A stretch of DNA of 64,000 nt from Thermomonas sp. XSG (lineage in GTDB: Bacteria > Pseudomonadota > Gammaproteobacteria > Xanthomonadales > Xanthomonadaceae), in contig NZ_CP061497.1 of the NCBI RefSeq assembly GCF_014678725.1, positions 868,001 through 932,000 of the forward strand. The letters are read 5' to 3'. Position 1 is the first letter of the stretch; every line of letters starts with the position of its first letter. The notes below the pieces were generated by a model. That model made no database searches and had not been told where the DNA came from. It saw only the letters and a list, made by a program, of their open reading frames with translations. Shown piece after piece: positions 18,595-29,512 of this stretch. The translations under genes and the position numbers were made by a program.

Positions 18595-20171
18595 TGGCCG
18601 CCGATCCGCGCATGGCCGGGCTTGCCCCGGAGGTGGTGGCGACGGTGCATGCCGGCGCCCGCGCGTTGCGCGACGGCGACCCGCGGCACGCTGAAACGCT
18701 ACTGCAGCAGGCATGCCGGCAAGCGCCGGGGCATCCGGAACCGCTGCGCTACCTGGCGATCCTGCAACTGCACACGCGCCGGGCCCCGCAGGCCATCGAC
18801 ACGTTGCAGCGCGCGCTGGCGTTGGCAGCGGACGACGCGCTGCTGCATTCCGACCTGGGCACCGCCGCATCCGCCTGCGGCCAGGCCGATGCCGCGCTGG
18901 ACAGCTGGCGGCGCGCCTGCGAACTCGACCCCGCGCAGCCGACGCCATGGTTCAACCTCGGCCGCAACCTGCAGCAGCGCGGCGATACCGATGCAGCCAT
19001 CGACGCGCTGGAGCGCGCCACCGCGTTGGCGCCCACCCTGTTGCCCGCACAGGTGCTGCTGGGTGACGCGCTGGCGCACGCCGGTCGCTTCGATGCATCC
19101 GCCGCCCGTTACCGCGAGGCGTTGCGGCTGCATCCGGCCTGCGGCGATGCCTGGCGCGGCCTCTCCAACATCAAGACGGTGCCGCTGGGGGACGACGATG
19201 CGGCCCTGCTGCGCGCACAACTGCAGCGCCGCGACCTGACCGCCGCGGACCGCGTGGCGATGGGCCACGCGCTGGGCAAGCTGGAGGAGGACCATGGCCG
19301 CTACGAAGCGGCATACGCCGCATTCCAGGCCGCCAACGGGCTGCAGAAGCAGCTGACTCCCTGGCGCGCGCAGCCGTTCGAACGCTATGTCGAGGAGGCC
19401 CTCGCGGCCACCGCCCACCTGCCGCCGCCGCTGGACCCGGCGCTGGGGCAGGACGCGATCTTCGTCGTCGGCCTGCCGCGCTCCGGCTCCACCCTGTTCG
19501 AACAGATCCTGGCGGCGCACCCGCTGGTGGAGGGCGCGGGCGAACTGCCGGACCTCGGCATCGTGCTGCAGCAGGAATCGCTGCGCCGTGGCCTGCCCTA
19601 TCCGCAGTGGGTGGCCGACGCCACCGCCGCCGACTGGGATCGACTGGGACGGCAATACCTGGGGCGTACGGCGCACTGGCGCAACCAGCACCCACGCTTC
19701 ACCGACAAGCATCCGGACAACTGGAAGCATGCCGGCGTGCTACGCGCCATGCTGCCGGGCGCAGTCGTGGTCGAAACCCGGCGCGCGCCGCTGGAAACCG
19801 CGTGGTCCTGCTACAAGCAGCAGTTCTACGCCCAGCCCCACTTCGCCAATGACCTGACCGATATCGCCTGCTACCTGCGCGGCTGCGAACGGGCGATGGC
19901 GACCTGGCGCGCGCGCGACCCCGGGCACATCTTCCTGCATCGTTACGAATCCCTGCTGGAAAACCCGGAGCCGGCGATCCGGGGACTGCTGCGCGACTGC
20001 GGGCTGGCATTCGATCCGGCCTGCCTGGCACCGCACCGGGCCACCCGCAGCGTGCGCACGGCCAGCGCCGCGCAGGTGCGCCAGCCGCTGCGCGCAGGCA
20101 CCGCCCGCGCCGTCGCCTACGGCAGCCTGCTCGACCCGCTGGTGTCGCTGCTGGCGCCGCTACTGTCCTGA
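18594..20171 (+). CDS. TPR-domain sulfotransferase
   Basis: A 525-residue protein with two parts. Residues about 10-220 are tandem tetratricopeptide repeats (for example 'TPWFNLGRNLQQRGDTDAAI'). Residues about 285-520 are a sulfotransferase domain with the PAPS 5'-phosphosulfate loop 'VVGLPRSGSTLFEQ' near residue 290 and 'TDKHPDNWKHAGVL' and 'LHRYESLLENPE' further on. It would transfer sulfate from PAPS to an unknown acceptor, in the manner of the tyrosylprotein sulfotransferase-like group. No signal peptide is seen. It is coupled to the DUF2069 gene. Confidence 0.88.
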   Translation: MAADPRMAGLAPEVVATVHAGARALRDGDPRHAETLLQQACRQAPGHPEPLRYLAILQLHTRRAPQAIDTLQRALALAADDALLHSDLGTAASACGQADAALDSWRRACELDPAQPTPWFNLGRNLQQRGDTDAAIDALERATALAPTLLPAQVLLGDALAHAGRFDASAARYREALRLHPACGDAWRGLSNIKTVPLGDDDAALLRAQLQRRDLTAADRVAMGHALGKLEEDHGRYEAAYAAFQAANGLQKQLTPWRAQPFERYVEEALAATAHLPPPLDPALGQDAIFVVGLPRSGSTLFEQILAAHPLVEGAGELPDLGIVLQQESLRRGLPYPQWVADATAADWDRLGRQYLGRTAHWRNQHPRFTDKHPDNWKHAGVLRAMLPGAVVVETRRAPLETAWSCYKQQFYAQPHFANDLTDIACYLRGCERAMATWRARDPGHIFLHRYESLLENPEPAIRGLLRDCGLAFDPACLAPHRATRSVRTASAAQVRQPLRAGTARAVAYGSLLDPLVSLLAPLLS

Positions 20172-20195
20172 CGGGCATGCCGCGCGCGGGGGTTT

Positions 20196-20207
20196 TACAA
20201 TGCGCGC
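20196..20207 (+). promoter_or_regulatory. TACAAT -10 box 6 bases before ATG (leaderless-type)
   Basis: TACAAT at 20196-20201 is followed by GCGCGC and the ATG at 20208. No Shine-Dalgarno is possible in 6 bases. Transcription 7 bases after the -10 would begin on the start codon itself. No good -35 is visible. Confidence 0.55.
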
Positions 20208-20696
20208 ATGGACAACCTGCTCATCGTCACCACCGGCGGCACCATCGACAAGATCTACTTCGACGACAAGTCGGACTACCAGATCGGCGAGCCGCAGATC
20301 GGCATGATCCTGCGCGAGCTGGGGGTGACCTTCCAGTTCAACGTGATCCCGATCCTGCGCAAGGATTCGCTGCACATCACCGACGACGACCGTGAGCTGA
20401 TCCGCGCCACCATCGCCGCCCAGCCCACCCGCCACGTGCTGGTGACCCACGGTACCGATTCGATGGTCGCCACCGGCAAGGTGCTGCAGAGCATCCCCGG
20501 CAAGACCATCGTGATGACCGGCGCGCTGAGCCCGGCGCGCTTCCGCGGCTCCGATGCCGAGTTCAACATCGGCTGCGCGATCGGCGCGGTGCAGTCGCTG
20601 CCGGAAGGCGTGTACATCGCCATGAACGGCCGCATCTGGTCGCCGGACAGGGTGCGCAAGAACGTGGCCGCCAATCGGTTCGAAGAAGCGAACTGA
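20208..20696 (+). CDS. one-domain asparaginase-like protein
   Basis: A 162-residue protein with only the N-terminal half of the L-asparaginase/glutaminase fold. It has 'LLIVTTGGTIDKIYFDD' with the nucleophile Thr in TGGTI and 'RHVLVTHGTDSMVATG' with the second Thr and Asp. Full asparaginases have about 330 residues with a second domain that completes the active site. The family exists widely as a stand-alone domain, so this is probably intact rather than truncated. Whether it has amidohydrolase activity is unknown. It is followed by a terminator. Confidence 0.85.
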   Translation: MDNLLIVTTGGTIDKIYFDDKSDYQIGEPQIGMILRELGVTFQFNVIPILRKDSLHITDDDRELIRATIAAQPTRHVLVTHGTDSMVATGKVLQSIPGKTIVMTGALSPARFRGSDAEFNIGCAIGAVQSLPEGVYIAMNGRIWSPDRVRKNVAANRFEEAN

Positions 20697-20731
20697 CGCC
20701 GTCCCGCGCTGCGCGCAACGCCCCGAACGAA

Positions 20732-20757
20732 AAGACCCCGGCCAAGGCCGGGGTCTT
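20732..20757. terminator. bidirectional terminator
   Basis: AAGACCCCGGCC and its exact complement (20732-20743/20746-20757) form a 12-bp stem. It is flanked by CGAAA on the left and CGTTTC on the right, so it has short A/T tracts on both strands. It lies between the convergent asparaginase-like gene and the metalloprotease and serves both. Confidence 0.8.
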
Positions 20758-20814
20758 CGTTTCACCCGAGTGCGTCGGAAGCTGCGCCGCGATGCGGCGC
20801 AGCCCCGGGCAGGC

Positions 20815-23438
<2,624 letters not shown>

Positions 23439-23990
23439 TCAGAACATCCCGGTCTCGAGGCGGGCCACGTCCGACATCATGGTCTGGTTCCACGGCGGGT
23501 CGAACACCAGTTCTATATCGGTCGCGACCACGGTCGGGATCTTTTCCAGCTTGCTGCGCACGTCATCCACGAGGATGTCGCCCATGCCGCAACCGGGCGC
23601 CGTCAACGTCATCCGCACCCTGACCCCGCGGCCGCCTTCTTCCGGCTGGTACAGCTCGGCCAGATACACCAGGCCCAGGTCGACGATGTTGACCGGGATT
23701 TCCGGATCGAAGCAGGTCCGCAGCTGGTCCCACACCACCCGTTCGACATCGGCATCGGTGGCGCCCTCGGGCAGTTCCAGCGGCTCGGCCGGCTGCTTGC
23801 CGATGGCATCGCCATCCTCGCCGGCGATGCGCATCAGGTTGCCTTCCACGAATACCGTCCAGCTGCCGCCCAGTGCCTGGGTGATGTAACCGACGGTGCC
23901 TGCGGGCAGGGTGACCTCGTCGCCCTGCGGGACAAGGACGGCGGCGCAATCGCGCTCGAATCGGACGGGTTCGCTGCTGCGGGAGTACAT
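23439..23990 (-). CDS. sufT: Fe-S cluster assembly protein SufT
   Basis: SufT is a MIP18/DUF59 protein that helps mature Fe-S proteins. The 183-residue product has an N-terminal family-specific part and the MIP18 domain with 'CFDPEIPVNIVDLGLVY' and 'LTAPGCGMGDILVDDV' carrying the conserved Cys. It stands alone here, not with the suf operon, which is common for sufT in gammaproteobacteria. TAGAAT about 35 bases upstream on the minus strand may be its -10 box. I see no good Shine-Dalgarno. Confidence 0.92.
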   Translation of the reverse strand: MYSRSSEPVRFERDCAAVLVPQGDEVTLPAGTVGYITQALGGSWTVFVEGNLMRIAGEDGDAIGKQPAEPLELPEGATDADVERVVWDQLRTCFDPEIPVNIVDLGLVYLAELYQPEEGGRGVRVRMTLTAPGCGMGDILVDDVRSKLEKIPTVVATDIELVFDPPWNQTMMSDVARLETGMF

Positions 23991-24099
23991 GGCGGGGAGA
24001 GATGGCCGTATCGAATCCGTACCATTCTAGTCCCAATCGAATTGCCCGTCTGCGTTCGCGATGGGATCATCGCCGGCCATTTGATCTCGATCAGCCCGC

Positions 24100-24513
24100 A
24101 TGCCCGACCGCGCCACCTCGACGCCCCGCTGGTACGCCCTGCCCCTGCTGGCACTGGGTGCAGCCGGGTTTGCCGCCGCCTGGATGCTGCTGGCGCTGGC
24201 GCTTGACCGGCAGTGCAGCTGGCTGGCGCCGCTGGCCGCGCTGGACATGGCGCTGTTGCTCAAGCTGGCGAAATGGCCGGCCGCGGGCTCCCGGCGCGCG
24301 CTGGCGGTGGCGGCCAGCGTCGCCGTCATCGGCGCCGCGAATGCGCTGATCGTGGCCGGACAGATCGGCCAGAGCTTCGGCCTGCGGCCCTGGGAATCCG
24401 CACTGAAACTGGGGCCATCCTACGCATGGCTGCTGGCCGGCATGGCCAACGGCGGGATCGACCTGCTGTTTTACGCCGCCGCACTGCTGGTGGCGTGGTG
24501 GGCCGCGCGCTGA
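24100..24513 (+). CDS. hypothetical membrane protein
   Basis: A 137-residue protein that I do not recognise. It is hydrophobic with about four membrane helices (residues 12-35, 40-55, 65-85 and 108-134), separated by short loops such as 'SFGLRPWESALKLGPS'. It is the only plus-strand gene between sufT and pntB and has no partner. Codon use is normal for the region. Confidence 0.65.
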   Translation: MPDRATSTPRWYALPLLALGAAGFAAAWMLLALALDRQCSWLAPLAALDMALLLKLAKWPAAGSRRALAVAASVAVIGAANALIVAGQIGQSFGLRPWESALKLGPSYAWLLAGMANGGIDLLFYAAALLVAWWAAR

Positions 24514-24537
24514 GGCGCGAGCCGCCTGCGCCGGTCG

Positions 24538-25926
24538 TCAGTGCCCGCCGTCCAGCGCCTTCAGTTCACTGACCAGCGCATTCGCCATCTCGCTGCCGTC
24601 GCCATACAGCATGCGGGTGTTGTCGGCGTAGAACAGCGCATTCTCGATGCCGGCGAAACCGGTGCCCTTGCCGCGCTTGATCACGATGGTGTTCTTCGAA
24701 TTGACCACGTCGAGGATCGGCATGCCGTAGATCGGACTGGCCGGATCGGTCTTGGCCACCGGGTTGACCACGTCGTTGGCGCCGATCACCAGCGATACAT
24801 CGGTATTGGCGAACTCCGGGTTGATGTCGTCCATGTCGGCGATCAGGTCGTACGGCACGCCGGCCTCGGCCAGCAGCACGTTCATGTGCCCCGGCATGCG
24901 CCCGGCGACCGGATGGATGGCGAACTTCACCTTCACCCCACGCTCCTGCAGGCGCTGGGTCAATTCCCAGATCTTGTGCTGCGCCTGCGCCACCGCCAAG
25001 CCATAGCCGGGCACGATCACCACGCGCTCGGCGAAAGCCATCATCGCGGCCACATCGGCCGCCTCGATCGGCTTCATCGAGCCGCCGATTTCCTGCATCG
25101 CCGCGCCGCCGCCACCGAAGTTGGAGAACAGCACGTTGCCGATCCTGCGGTTCATCGCCTTCGCCATCAACCGCGTGAGCAGCATGCCGGCCGCACCGAC
25201 CATGGTGCCGGCGATGATCAGCGCCTCGTTGCCCAGCACGTAACCCTCGAACGCCACGGCAAGGCCGGTGAAGGCGTTGTACAGCGAGATCACCACCGGC
25301 ATGTCGGCGCCGCCGATCGGCAGCGTCATCAGCACGCCCAGCGCCAGCGACAGCACGAAGAAGGCGACGATCCACGGCATCGCCAGGGTCTGCAGCGCCA
25401 TCACGCCACAGGCCACCGCCGCCAGCGCGACCAGCGCGTTGAACCACTGCTGGCCCGGAAAGGTGTAGCGCTTGTCCATGCGCCCGTCCAGCTTGGCCCA
25501 GGCGATGATCGAGCCGGTCAGCGACACCGCACCGATCAGCGCGCCGATCACGGCAAGCGACAGGGTGAACGTGGAGGGCGCCGGGGCGCCGGACGAATAC
25601 CGAACCAGCTCCACCGCGCCGATCGCGGCCGCGCTGCCGCCACCCATGCCGTTGAACAGCGCAACCATCTGCGGCATGTCGGTGATCGCGACCTTGCGAC
25701 CCCAGGCCCAGTTCAGGCCGACGCCGATCACGATCGCCGCCAGCATCAGGCCGATGTTGTGCAGCTCTGGCAGGAACAGGGTGGCGACGGTGGCGATCAG
25801 CATGCCCGCGCCGGCCCACTGGATGCCGCTGCGCGCCGTCTTCGGGCTGGCCATGCGCTGCAGGCCCAGCAGGAACAGAGTGGCGGCGACGAAGTAGCTC
25901 AGCTTGACCAGGGTCAGCACGCTCAC
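24538..25926 (-). CDS. pntB: NAD(P) transhydrogenase subunit beta
   Basis: PntB carries part of the proton channel and the NADP(H)-binding domain III of the proton-translocating transhydrogenase. The 462-residue product has eight to nine membrane helices in the first 260 residues. It then has domain III with 'VVIVPGYGLAVAQAQHKIWE', 'HPVAGRMPGHMNVLLAEAGVPYD' split around residue 330-350, and 'VIGANDVVNPVAKTDP'. It starts with GTG at 25926, overlapping the pntAB stop by 4 bases, with a GGGGGG tract upstream. Confidence 0.96.
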   Translation of the reverse strand: MSVLTLVKLSYFVAATLFLLGLQRMASPKTARSGIQWAGAGMLIATVATLFLPELHNIGLMLAAIVIGVGLNWAWGRKVAITDMPQMVALFNGMGGGSAAAIGAVELVRYSSGAPAPSTFTLSLAVIGALIGAVSLTGSIIAWAKLDGRMDKRYTFPGQQWFNALVALAAVACGVMALQTLAMPWIVAFFVLSLALGVLMTLPIGGADMPVVISLYNAFTGLAVAFEGYVLGNEALIIAGTMVGAAGMLLTRLMAKAMNRRIGNVLFSNFGGGGAAMQEIGGSMKPIEAADVAAMMAFAERVVIVPGYGLAVAQAQHKIWELTQRLQERGVKVKFAIHPVAGRMPGHMNVLLAEAGVPYDLIADMDDINPEFANTDVSLVIGANDVVNPVAKTDPASPIYGMPILDVVNSKNTIVIKRGKGTGFAGIENALFYADNTRMLYGDGSEMANALVSELKALDGGH

Positions 25927-26219
25927 TTGGCGCCCCCCTTCTTGCTGGCCTTGAACATTTCCAGCATCCGCTCGGTGACCACATAGCCGCCGGCGGCATT
26001 GCCTGCGCCCAGCAGCACCGCGACGAAGCCCAGCGCCTTTTCCAGCGTGGTATCGGCGTGCCCGAGCACCACCATCGCACCGATCAGCACGATGCCGTGG
26101 ATGAAGTTGGAACCCGACATCAGCGGGGTGTGCAGGATGACCGGCACCCGCGAGATGATGACGTGGCCGGCGATCGCCGCCAGCATGAAGATGTACAGCG
26201 CCACGAACCCGTCGCCCAC
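25923..26219 (-). CDS. pntAB: NAD(P) transhydrogenase subunit alpha, membrane part
   Basis: The 98-residue alpha-2 subunit supplies three to four membrane helices of the proton channel ('ALYIFMLAAIAGHVIISRVP', 'HTPLMSGSNFIHGIVLIGAM'). In this three-gene version of transhydrogenase it is separate from the NAD-binding subunit. It starts with GTG at 26219 preceded by a strong GGGGAGG. It is coupled to pntB, but pntAA is 1.5 kb away behind an inserted plus-strand cassette. Confidence 0.94.
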   Translation of the reverse strand: MGDGFVALYIFMLAAIAGHVIISRVPVILHTPLMSGSNFIHGIVLIGAMVVLGHADTTLEKALGFVAVLLGAGNAAGGYVVTERMLEMFKASKKGGAK

Positions 26220-26403
26220 AGCCCACCTCCCCGGTTGCCTGTCCGCATCATAACGATATGTCCGGACTCTGCGGCCCCACGGCCACGCGCCATGTCAACC
26301 ACGGCCGGGGCCGTGCGTTTCCCAGCACATGGCCGGCGCAATCCCGCGCCGGCCCGCCATCTGGGCCACCATGCTGCTGCTCGCCCCCGCTAAGCTTGGA
26401 CCG

Positions 26404-26946
26404 GTGAACGCCGAAGTCCCGCCGCCCTCGCCCGAGCCGGTCACGCTGGAAGCGTTCCTGCGCGGCATCGACGCGCGCGCCTTCCGCTTCGCCGAGCTGG
26501 GCCTGCGTCACCGCGAGGACGCGCTGGACGCGGTGCAGGACGCGATGCTGAAGATGCTGGCCTACCGCGACCGACCGGCTTCGGAATGGAGCCCGTTGTT
26601 CTGGAGCATCCTGCGCAACCGCATGGTGGATATGCAGCGACGCGGCCTGCTGCGGCTGCGCTGGCTGCTGCCCGGTAGTACCGACAGGGACGGCGAAGCA
26701 CTGGACTGGGCGGACGATGCACCCGACCCCTCGCGCAGCCATGACGGCCGCGAAGCGTGGGAGCGCATCGGCGCCGCCCTGCGCAAGTTGCCGGCGCGCC
26801 AGCGTGAAGCATTCACCCTGCGGGTGCTGGAGGAGCTGGATGTGGCCGACACCGCACGCGTGATGGACTGCAGCGAAGGCTCGGTAAAGACGCACCTGTC
26901 GCGCGCGCGCGCGGCGCTGCAGAAGCAACTGGAGGATTTCCGATGA
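26404..26946 (+). CDS. ECF-type RNA polymerase sigma factor
   Basis: A 180-residue sigma-70 family protein. Region 2 includes 'HREDALDAVQDAMLKMLAY' and 'WSPLFWSILRNRMVDMQRR'. Region 4 is 'LPARQREAFTLRVLEELDVA' followed by 'MDCSEGSVKTHLSRARAAL', a clear helix-turn-helix. I prefer the GTG at 26404; ATGs at 26329 or 26371 would add a poor N-terminus. It overlaps the next gene by 4 bases. It is probably controlled by that gene's product. Confidence 0.88.
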   Translation: MNAEVPPPSPEPVTLEAFLRGIDARAFRFAELGLRHREDALDAVQDAMLKMLAYRDRPASEWSPLFWSILRNRMVDMQRRGLLRLRWLLPGSTDRDGEALDWADDAPDPSRSHDGREAWERIGAALRKLPARQREAFTLRVLEELDVADTARVMDCSEGSVKTHLSRARAALQKQLEDFR

Positions 26947-27326
26947 ACACCCACCCGTCCGACCACGGCCTGATGGACGCCGACGCCCGCTTCGACGCCG
27001 CCCTGCGCGCCCGCCACGCCGCCGCACTGGCGCAGCTGTCGCCGCAGGTGCGAGCGCAGCTGGCGCAGCGCCGGGGTGCCGCGCTACGCGGGCAGCAACC
27101 CGCCCCGCGCCAGCACCGGCTGCGCTTTGCGATGGCCGGTTTCGCTGCGCTGTGCGCGCTGGCGCTGGGCGTGCGCCTGTACCCGCAAGGAGTCCCGTCA
27201 ACCCCCGCCGCCGCACCATCGGCGCAGCTTGCAAGCAGCACCGGCGGCAGCCTGCCGCTGGACGAGGATCCCGATTTCTATGCCTGGCTGGGTTCGGCGG
27301 ATGCCCCCCGGCTGGCAATGGAGTAA
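26943..27326 (+). CDS. DUF3619 protein, probable anti-sigma factor
   Basis: A 127-residue protein with a short soluble N-terminus, one membrane helix (about residues 62-80, 'RFAMAGFAALCALALGVRLY') and a periplasmic C-terminal tail. It belongs to the DUF3619 type that accompanies ECF sigma factors. The topology and the overlap with the sigma gene (ATGA) make a membrane anti-sigma or regulator likely, though no zinc anti-sigma motif is present. Confidence 0.75.
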   Translation: MNTHPSDHGLMDADARFDAALRARHAAALAQLSPQVRAQLAQRRGAALRGQQPAPRQHRLRFAMAGFAALCALALGVRLYPQGVPSTPAAAPSAQLASSTGGSLPLDEDPDFYAWLGSADAPRLAME

Positions 27327-27329
27327 GCC

Positions 27330-27767
27330 ATGTATCGCCACTTCGCCCCCCTGCTCCTGCTCGCCAGCCTTGCGCTGGCGCCCACCACGGCCCTCGCACA
27401 GGAGGCCAAGGCCGACGCCATGCCGGCGTGGGACCAGCTCACCCCCGCCCAGCGCGAGCTGCTGATCGCGCCAGTGCGCGACCGCTGGAACCGCGAACCT
27501 GAAAAGCGCGAACGCTTCATGGAATACGCCAAGCGCTGGAAGGCGATGCCGCAGCCGCAGCGTGAGCGCGCACGCCACGGCATGCAGCGCTGGGAAGGGA
27601 TGACGCCCGAGCAGCGCGAGCAGGCCCGCGCCCTGTTCCACGCGGTGCGCGGCCTGGACAAGGACGCGCGTGGCGAGTTCATGGAGAAATGGCGGCAGAT
27701 GACGCCGCAGCAGCGCACCGATTGGGTGAAGACACACCCGGCGCCGGAGCGCCGCGATCCGGATTGA
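27330..27767 (+). CDS. DUF3106 periplasmic protein
   Basis: A 145-residue exported protein: signal peptide (residues 1-23, ending ALAQ), then an Arg/Gln/Trp-rich helical region with repeated 'LTPAQREL', 'MTPEQREQ' and 'MTPQQRTD' motifs that recall LTxxQ/CpxP-type proteins. DUF3106 typically follows DUF3619 and the sigma gene, so the three form one regulatory unit of unknown stimulus. Its TGA abuts the pntAA stop (TGATCA), with no space between the convergent genes. Confidence 0.8.
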   Translation: MYRHFAPLLLLASLALAPTTALAQEAKADAMPAWDQLTPAQRELLIAPVRDRWNREPEKRERFMEYAKRWKAMPQPQRERARHGMQRWEGMTPEQREQARALFHAVRGLDKDARGEFMEKWRQMTPQQRTDWVKTHPAPERRDPD

Positions 27768-28871
27768 TCAGCCGGCCGGCGGCGTCCGCTCCGGCCAGAC
27801 CGTCTTCGCCAGCAGCTCATCGCCCCAGTCGAACGCCAGGGCGCCGTCCTTGAGCAGCAGGCTGACGAAATTGAACACGTTGCGGGCGTACATCTCACTG
27901 GCGTGCTGGGCGCCCATCGACGCCAGGTTGAGTGGGCCGGCGATGGTGACGCCGCCATTCTCCACGTTTTCACCGGGGCGGGTCAGCTCGCAGTTGCCGC
28001 CGGTTTCCGCGGCCAGGTCCACGATCACGCTGCCCGGCTTCATCCCCGCCACCATCGCTGCCGACACGATCTTCGGCGCCGGCCGTCCCGGCACCGCGGC
28101 GGTGCACACCACCACGTCGATGTTCTTCAGGTGTTCGGCCAGCCGGCGCTGCTGCTCGGCGCGCTCCTCGTCGGTCAGCGCACGTGCATAGCCGCCCTCG
28201 CCCGCGGCGCTGACGCCGAGGTCGAGGAACTTGCCACCCAGTGACTCGATCTGCTCGCGGGTTTCCGGCCTGACGTCGAAGCCTTCCACCTGTGCGCCCA
28301 GCCGCTTGGCGGTGGCGATCGCCTGCAGGCCGGCCACGCCGGCGCCGACGATCAACACCTTCGAAGGACGGATGGTGCCGGCCGCGGTGGTCAGCATCGG
28401 GAAGAACCGCGGCGCCAGCTGGGCAGCGATCAGCACCGCCTTGTAGCCGGCCATGCCCGCCTGCGAACTGAGCACGTCCATCGCCTGCGCACGGGTGGTG
28501 CGCGGCAGCCGCTCCAGCGGGAAGGCGACGATGCCGCGCGCGTGCAGCGCTTCGCCGCGCGCCGGGTCGGCCTGCGGATGCAGGCTGCCCACCAGCACCG
28601 CACCCGGCTTCAACGCGGCGATGGCCGCATTCGAAGGCGGCTGCACGCAGGCCACCAGGTCGGCGTCGGCGGTGGCGTCTTCGGCCAGCTGCGCACCGGC
28701 GGCGACATAGGCCTCGTCGGGAAAGAACGCGCCAGCACCAATCCCCGGCTGTACCCGCACCGTGGCGCCCGCCGCCACCAGCTTCCTGCAGGTTTCCGGG
28801 CTCAGCGCCACCCGGCGCTCGCCCGCCGCCGTTTCACGCGCCACGCCCACGATTACCGCTGTCGCCGCCAT
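27768..28871 (-). CDS. pntAA: NAD(P) transhydrogenase subunit alpha, NAD-binding part
   Basis: PntAA is the NAD(H)-binding domain I of the proton-translocating transhydrogenase. The 367-residue product starts MAATAVIVGVARETAAGERR and has 'KVLIVGAGVAGLQAIATAKR' as Rossmann loop and 'RPETREQIESLGG' typical of alanine dehydrogenase/PNT proteins. GGAG lies at the right distance from the ATG at 28871. A longer frame to 28931 is not supported. The rest of the operon (pntAB-pntB) lies beyond a three-gene plus-strand cassette. Confidence 0.95.
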   Translation of the reverse strand: MAATAVIVGVARETAAGERRVALSPETCRKLVAAGATVRVQPGIGAGAFFPDEAYVAAGAQLAEDATADADLVACVQPPSNAAIAALKPGAVLVGSLHPQADPARGEALHARGIVAFPLERLPRTTRAQAMDVLSSQAGMAGYKAVLIAAQLAPRFFPMLTTAAGTIRPSKVLIVGAGVAGLQAIATAKRLGAQVEGFDVRPETREQIESLGGKFLDLGVSAAGEGGYARALTDEERAEQQRRLAEHLKNIDVVVCTAAVPGRPAPKIVSAAMVAGMKPGSVIVDLAAETGGNCELTRPGENVENGGVTIAGPLNLASMGAQHASEMYARNVFNFVSLLLKDGALAFDWGDELLAKTVWPERTPPAG

Positions 28872-28942
28872 CGCCCGCTCCGCGTCAGATTGGATTCCGC
28901 ATCCTACCGTTACCATGGCCCTCCCCCGCAAGCAGGCCCGCC

Positions 28943-29512
28943 ATGCTGACTTTGGACGCCCTCGACAGCCGCCGCTCCACGCCCACCCGCCAGCTGGGCG
29001 AGCCCGGCCCCGACGAGGCGCGACTGCTGCGCATGCTTCGGACTGCGGTGCGCGTGCCCGACCACGGCAAGCGGGTGCCGTTCCGGTTCCTGCGCATTGC
29101 CGGCGACGCCCGCACCGCCCTGGCCGATGCCGCCGCGGCGCGCCTGCTGGTCCGCGAGCCGGAGGCAGGCGACGCGGTCGTGGAGAAATTGCGAACCCGC
29201 TTCACCCTGCCGCCGGTCACCGTGGCGGTGATCGCGCGGCTGGGCGACGACGCCCAGATCCCTGCTTCGGAGCGCTTTTCCACGGTCTCGTGCGTCTGCC
29301 TGCTGCTGCTGCAGGCCGCGCAGGCCGAAGGCTACGGCGCGCAGTGGCTGACCGGCTGGCCGGTCTACGACCGCGAGTTCCTGGAAACCACGCTGGGGCT
29401 TGCGGGCGACGAACAGCTGGTAGGCACGATTGCGATCGGCACCCCTGCGCTGGAGGCACCCGAGCGCGACCGGCCCGACCCGGCGGCGCTGTTGGCGGAC
29501 TGGCACCCGTAG
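28943..29512 (+). CDS. nitroreductase family protein
   Basis: A 189-residue FMN-dependent nitroreductase-fold protein of the short YdjA-like kind. It has 'LDSRRSTPTRQLGEPGPDE' at the N-terminus, 'RVPDHGKRVPFRF' typical of YdjA, and 'QAEGYGAQWLTGWPVYD' toward the C-terminus. The substrate is unknown. Its TAG stop lies within the left end of the inverted repeat that follows. Confidence 0.85.
   Translation: MLTLDALDSRRSTPTRQLGEPGPDEARLLRMLRTAVRVPDHGKRVPFRFLRIAGDARTALADAAAARLLVREPEAGDAVVEKLRTRFTLPPVTVAVIARLGDDAQIPASERFSTVSCVCLLLLQAAQAEGYGAQWLTGWPVYDREFLETTLGLAGDEQLVGTIAIGTPALEAPERDRPDPAALLADWHP

Noticed and set aside
20208-20696. Interpreting the asparaginase-like gene as a truncated pseudogene
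   Set aside because: Both motifs are intact, it has its own promoter-like box and terminator, and single-domain members of this family exist. The remainder of a full asparaginase is not found in any frame after 20696.
24541-25986. Long plus-strand frame opposite pntB
   Set aside because: A His/Arg/Gln-rich shadow with no domain. pntB on the minus strand is unmistakable.
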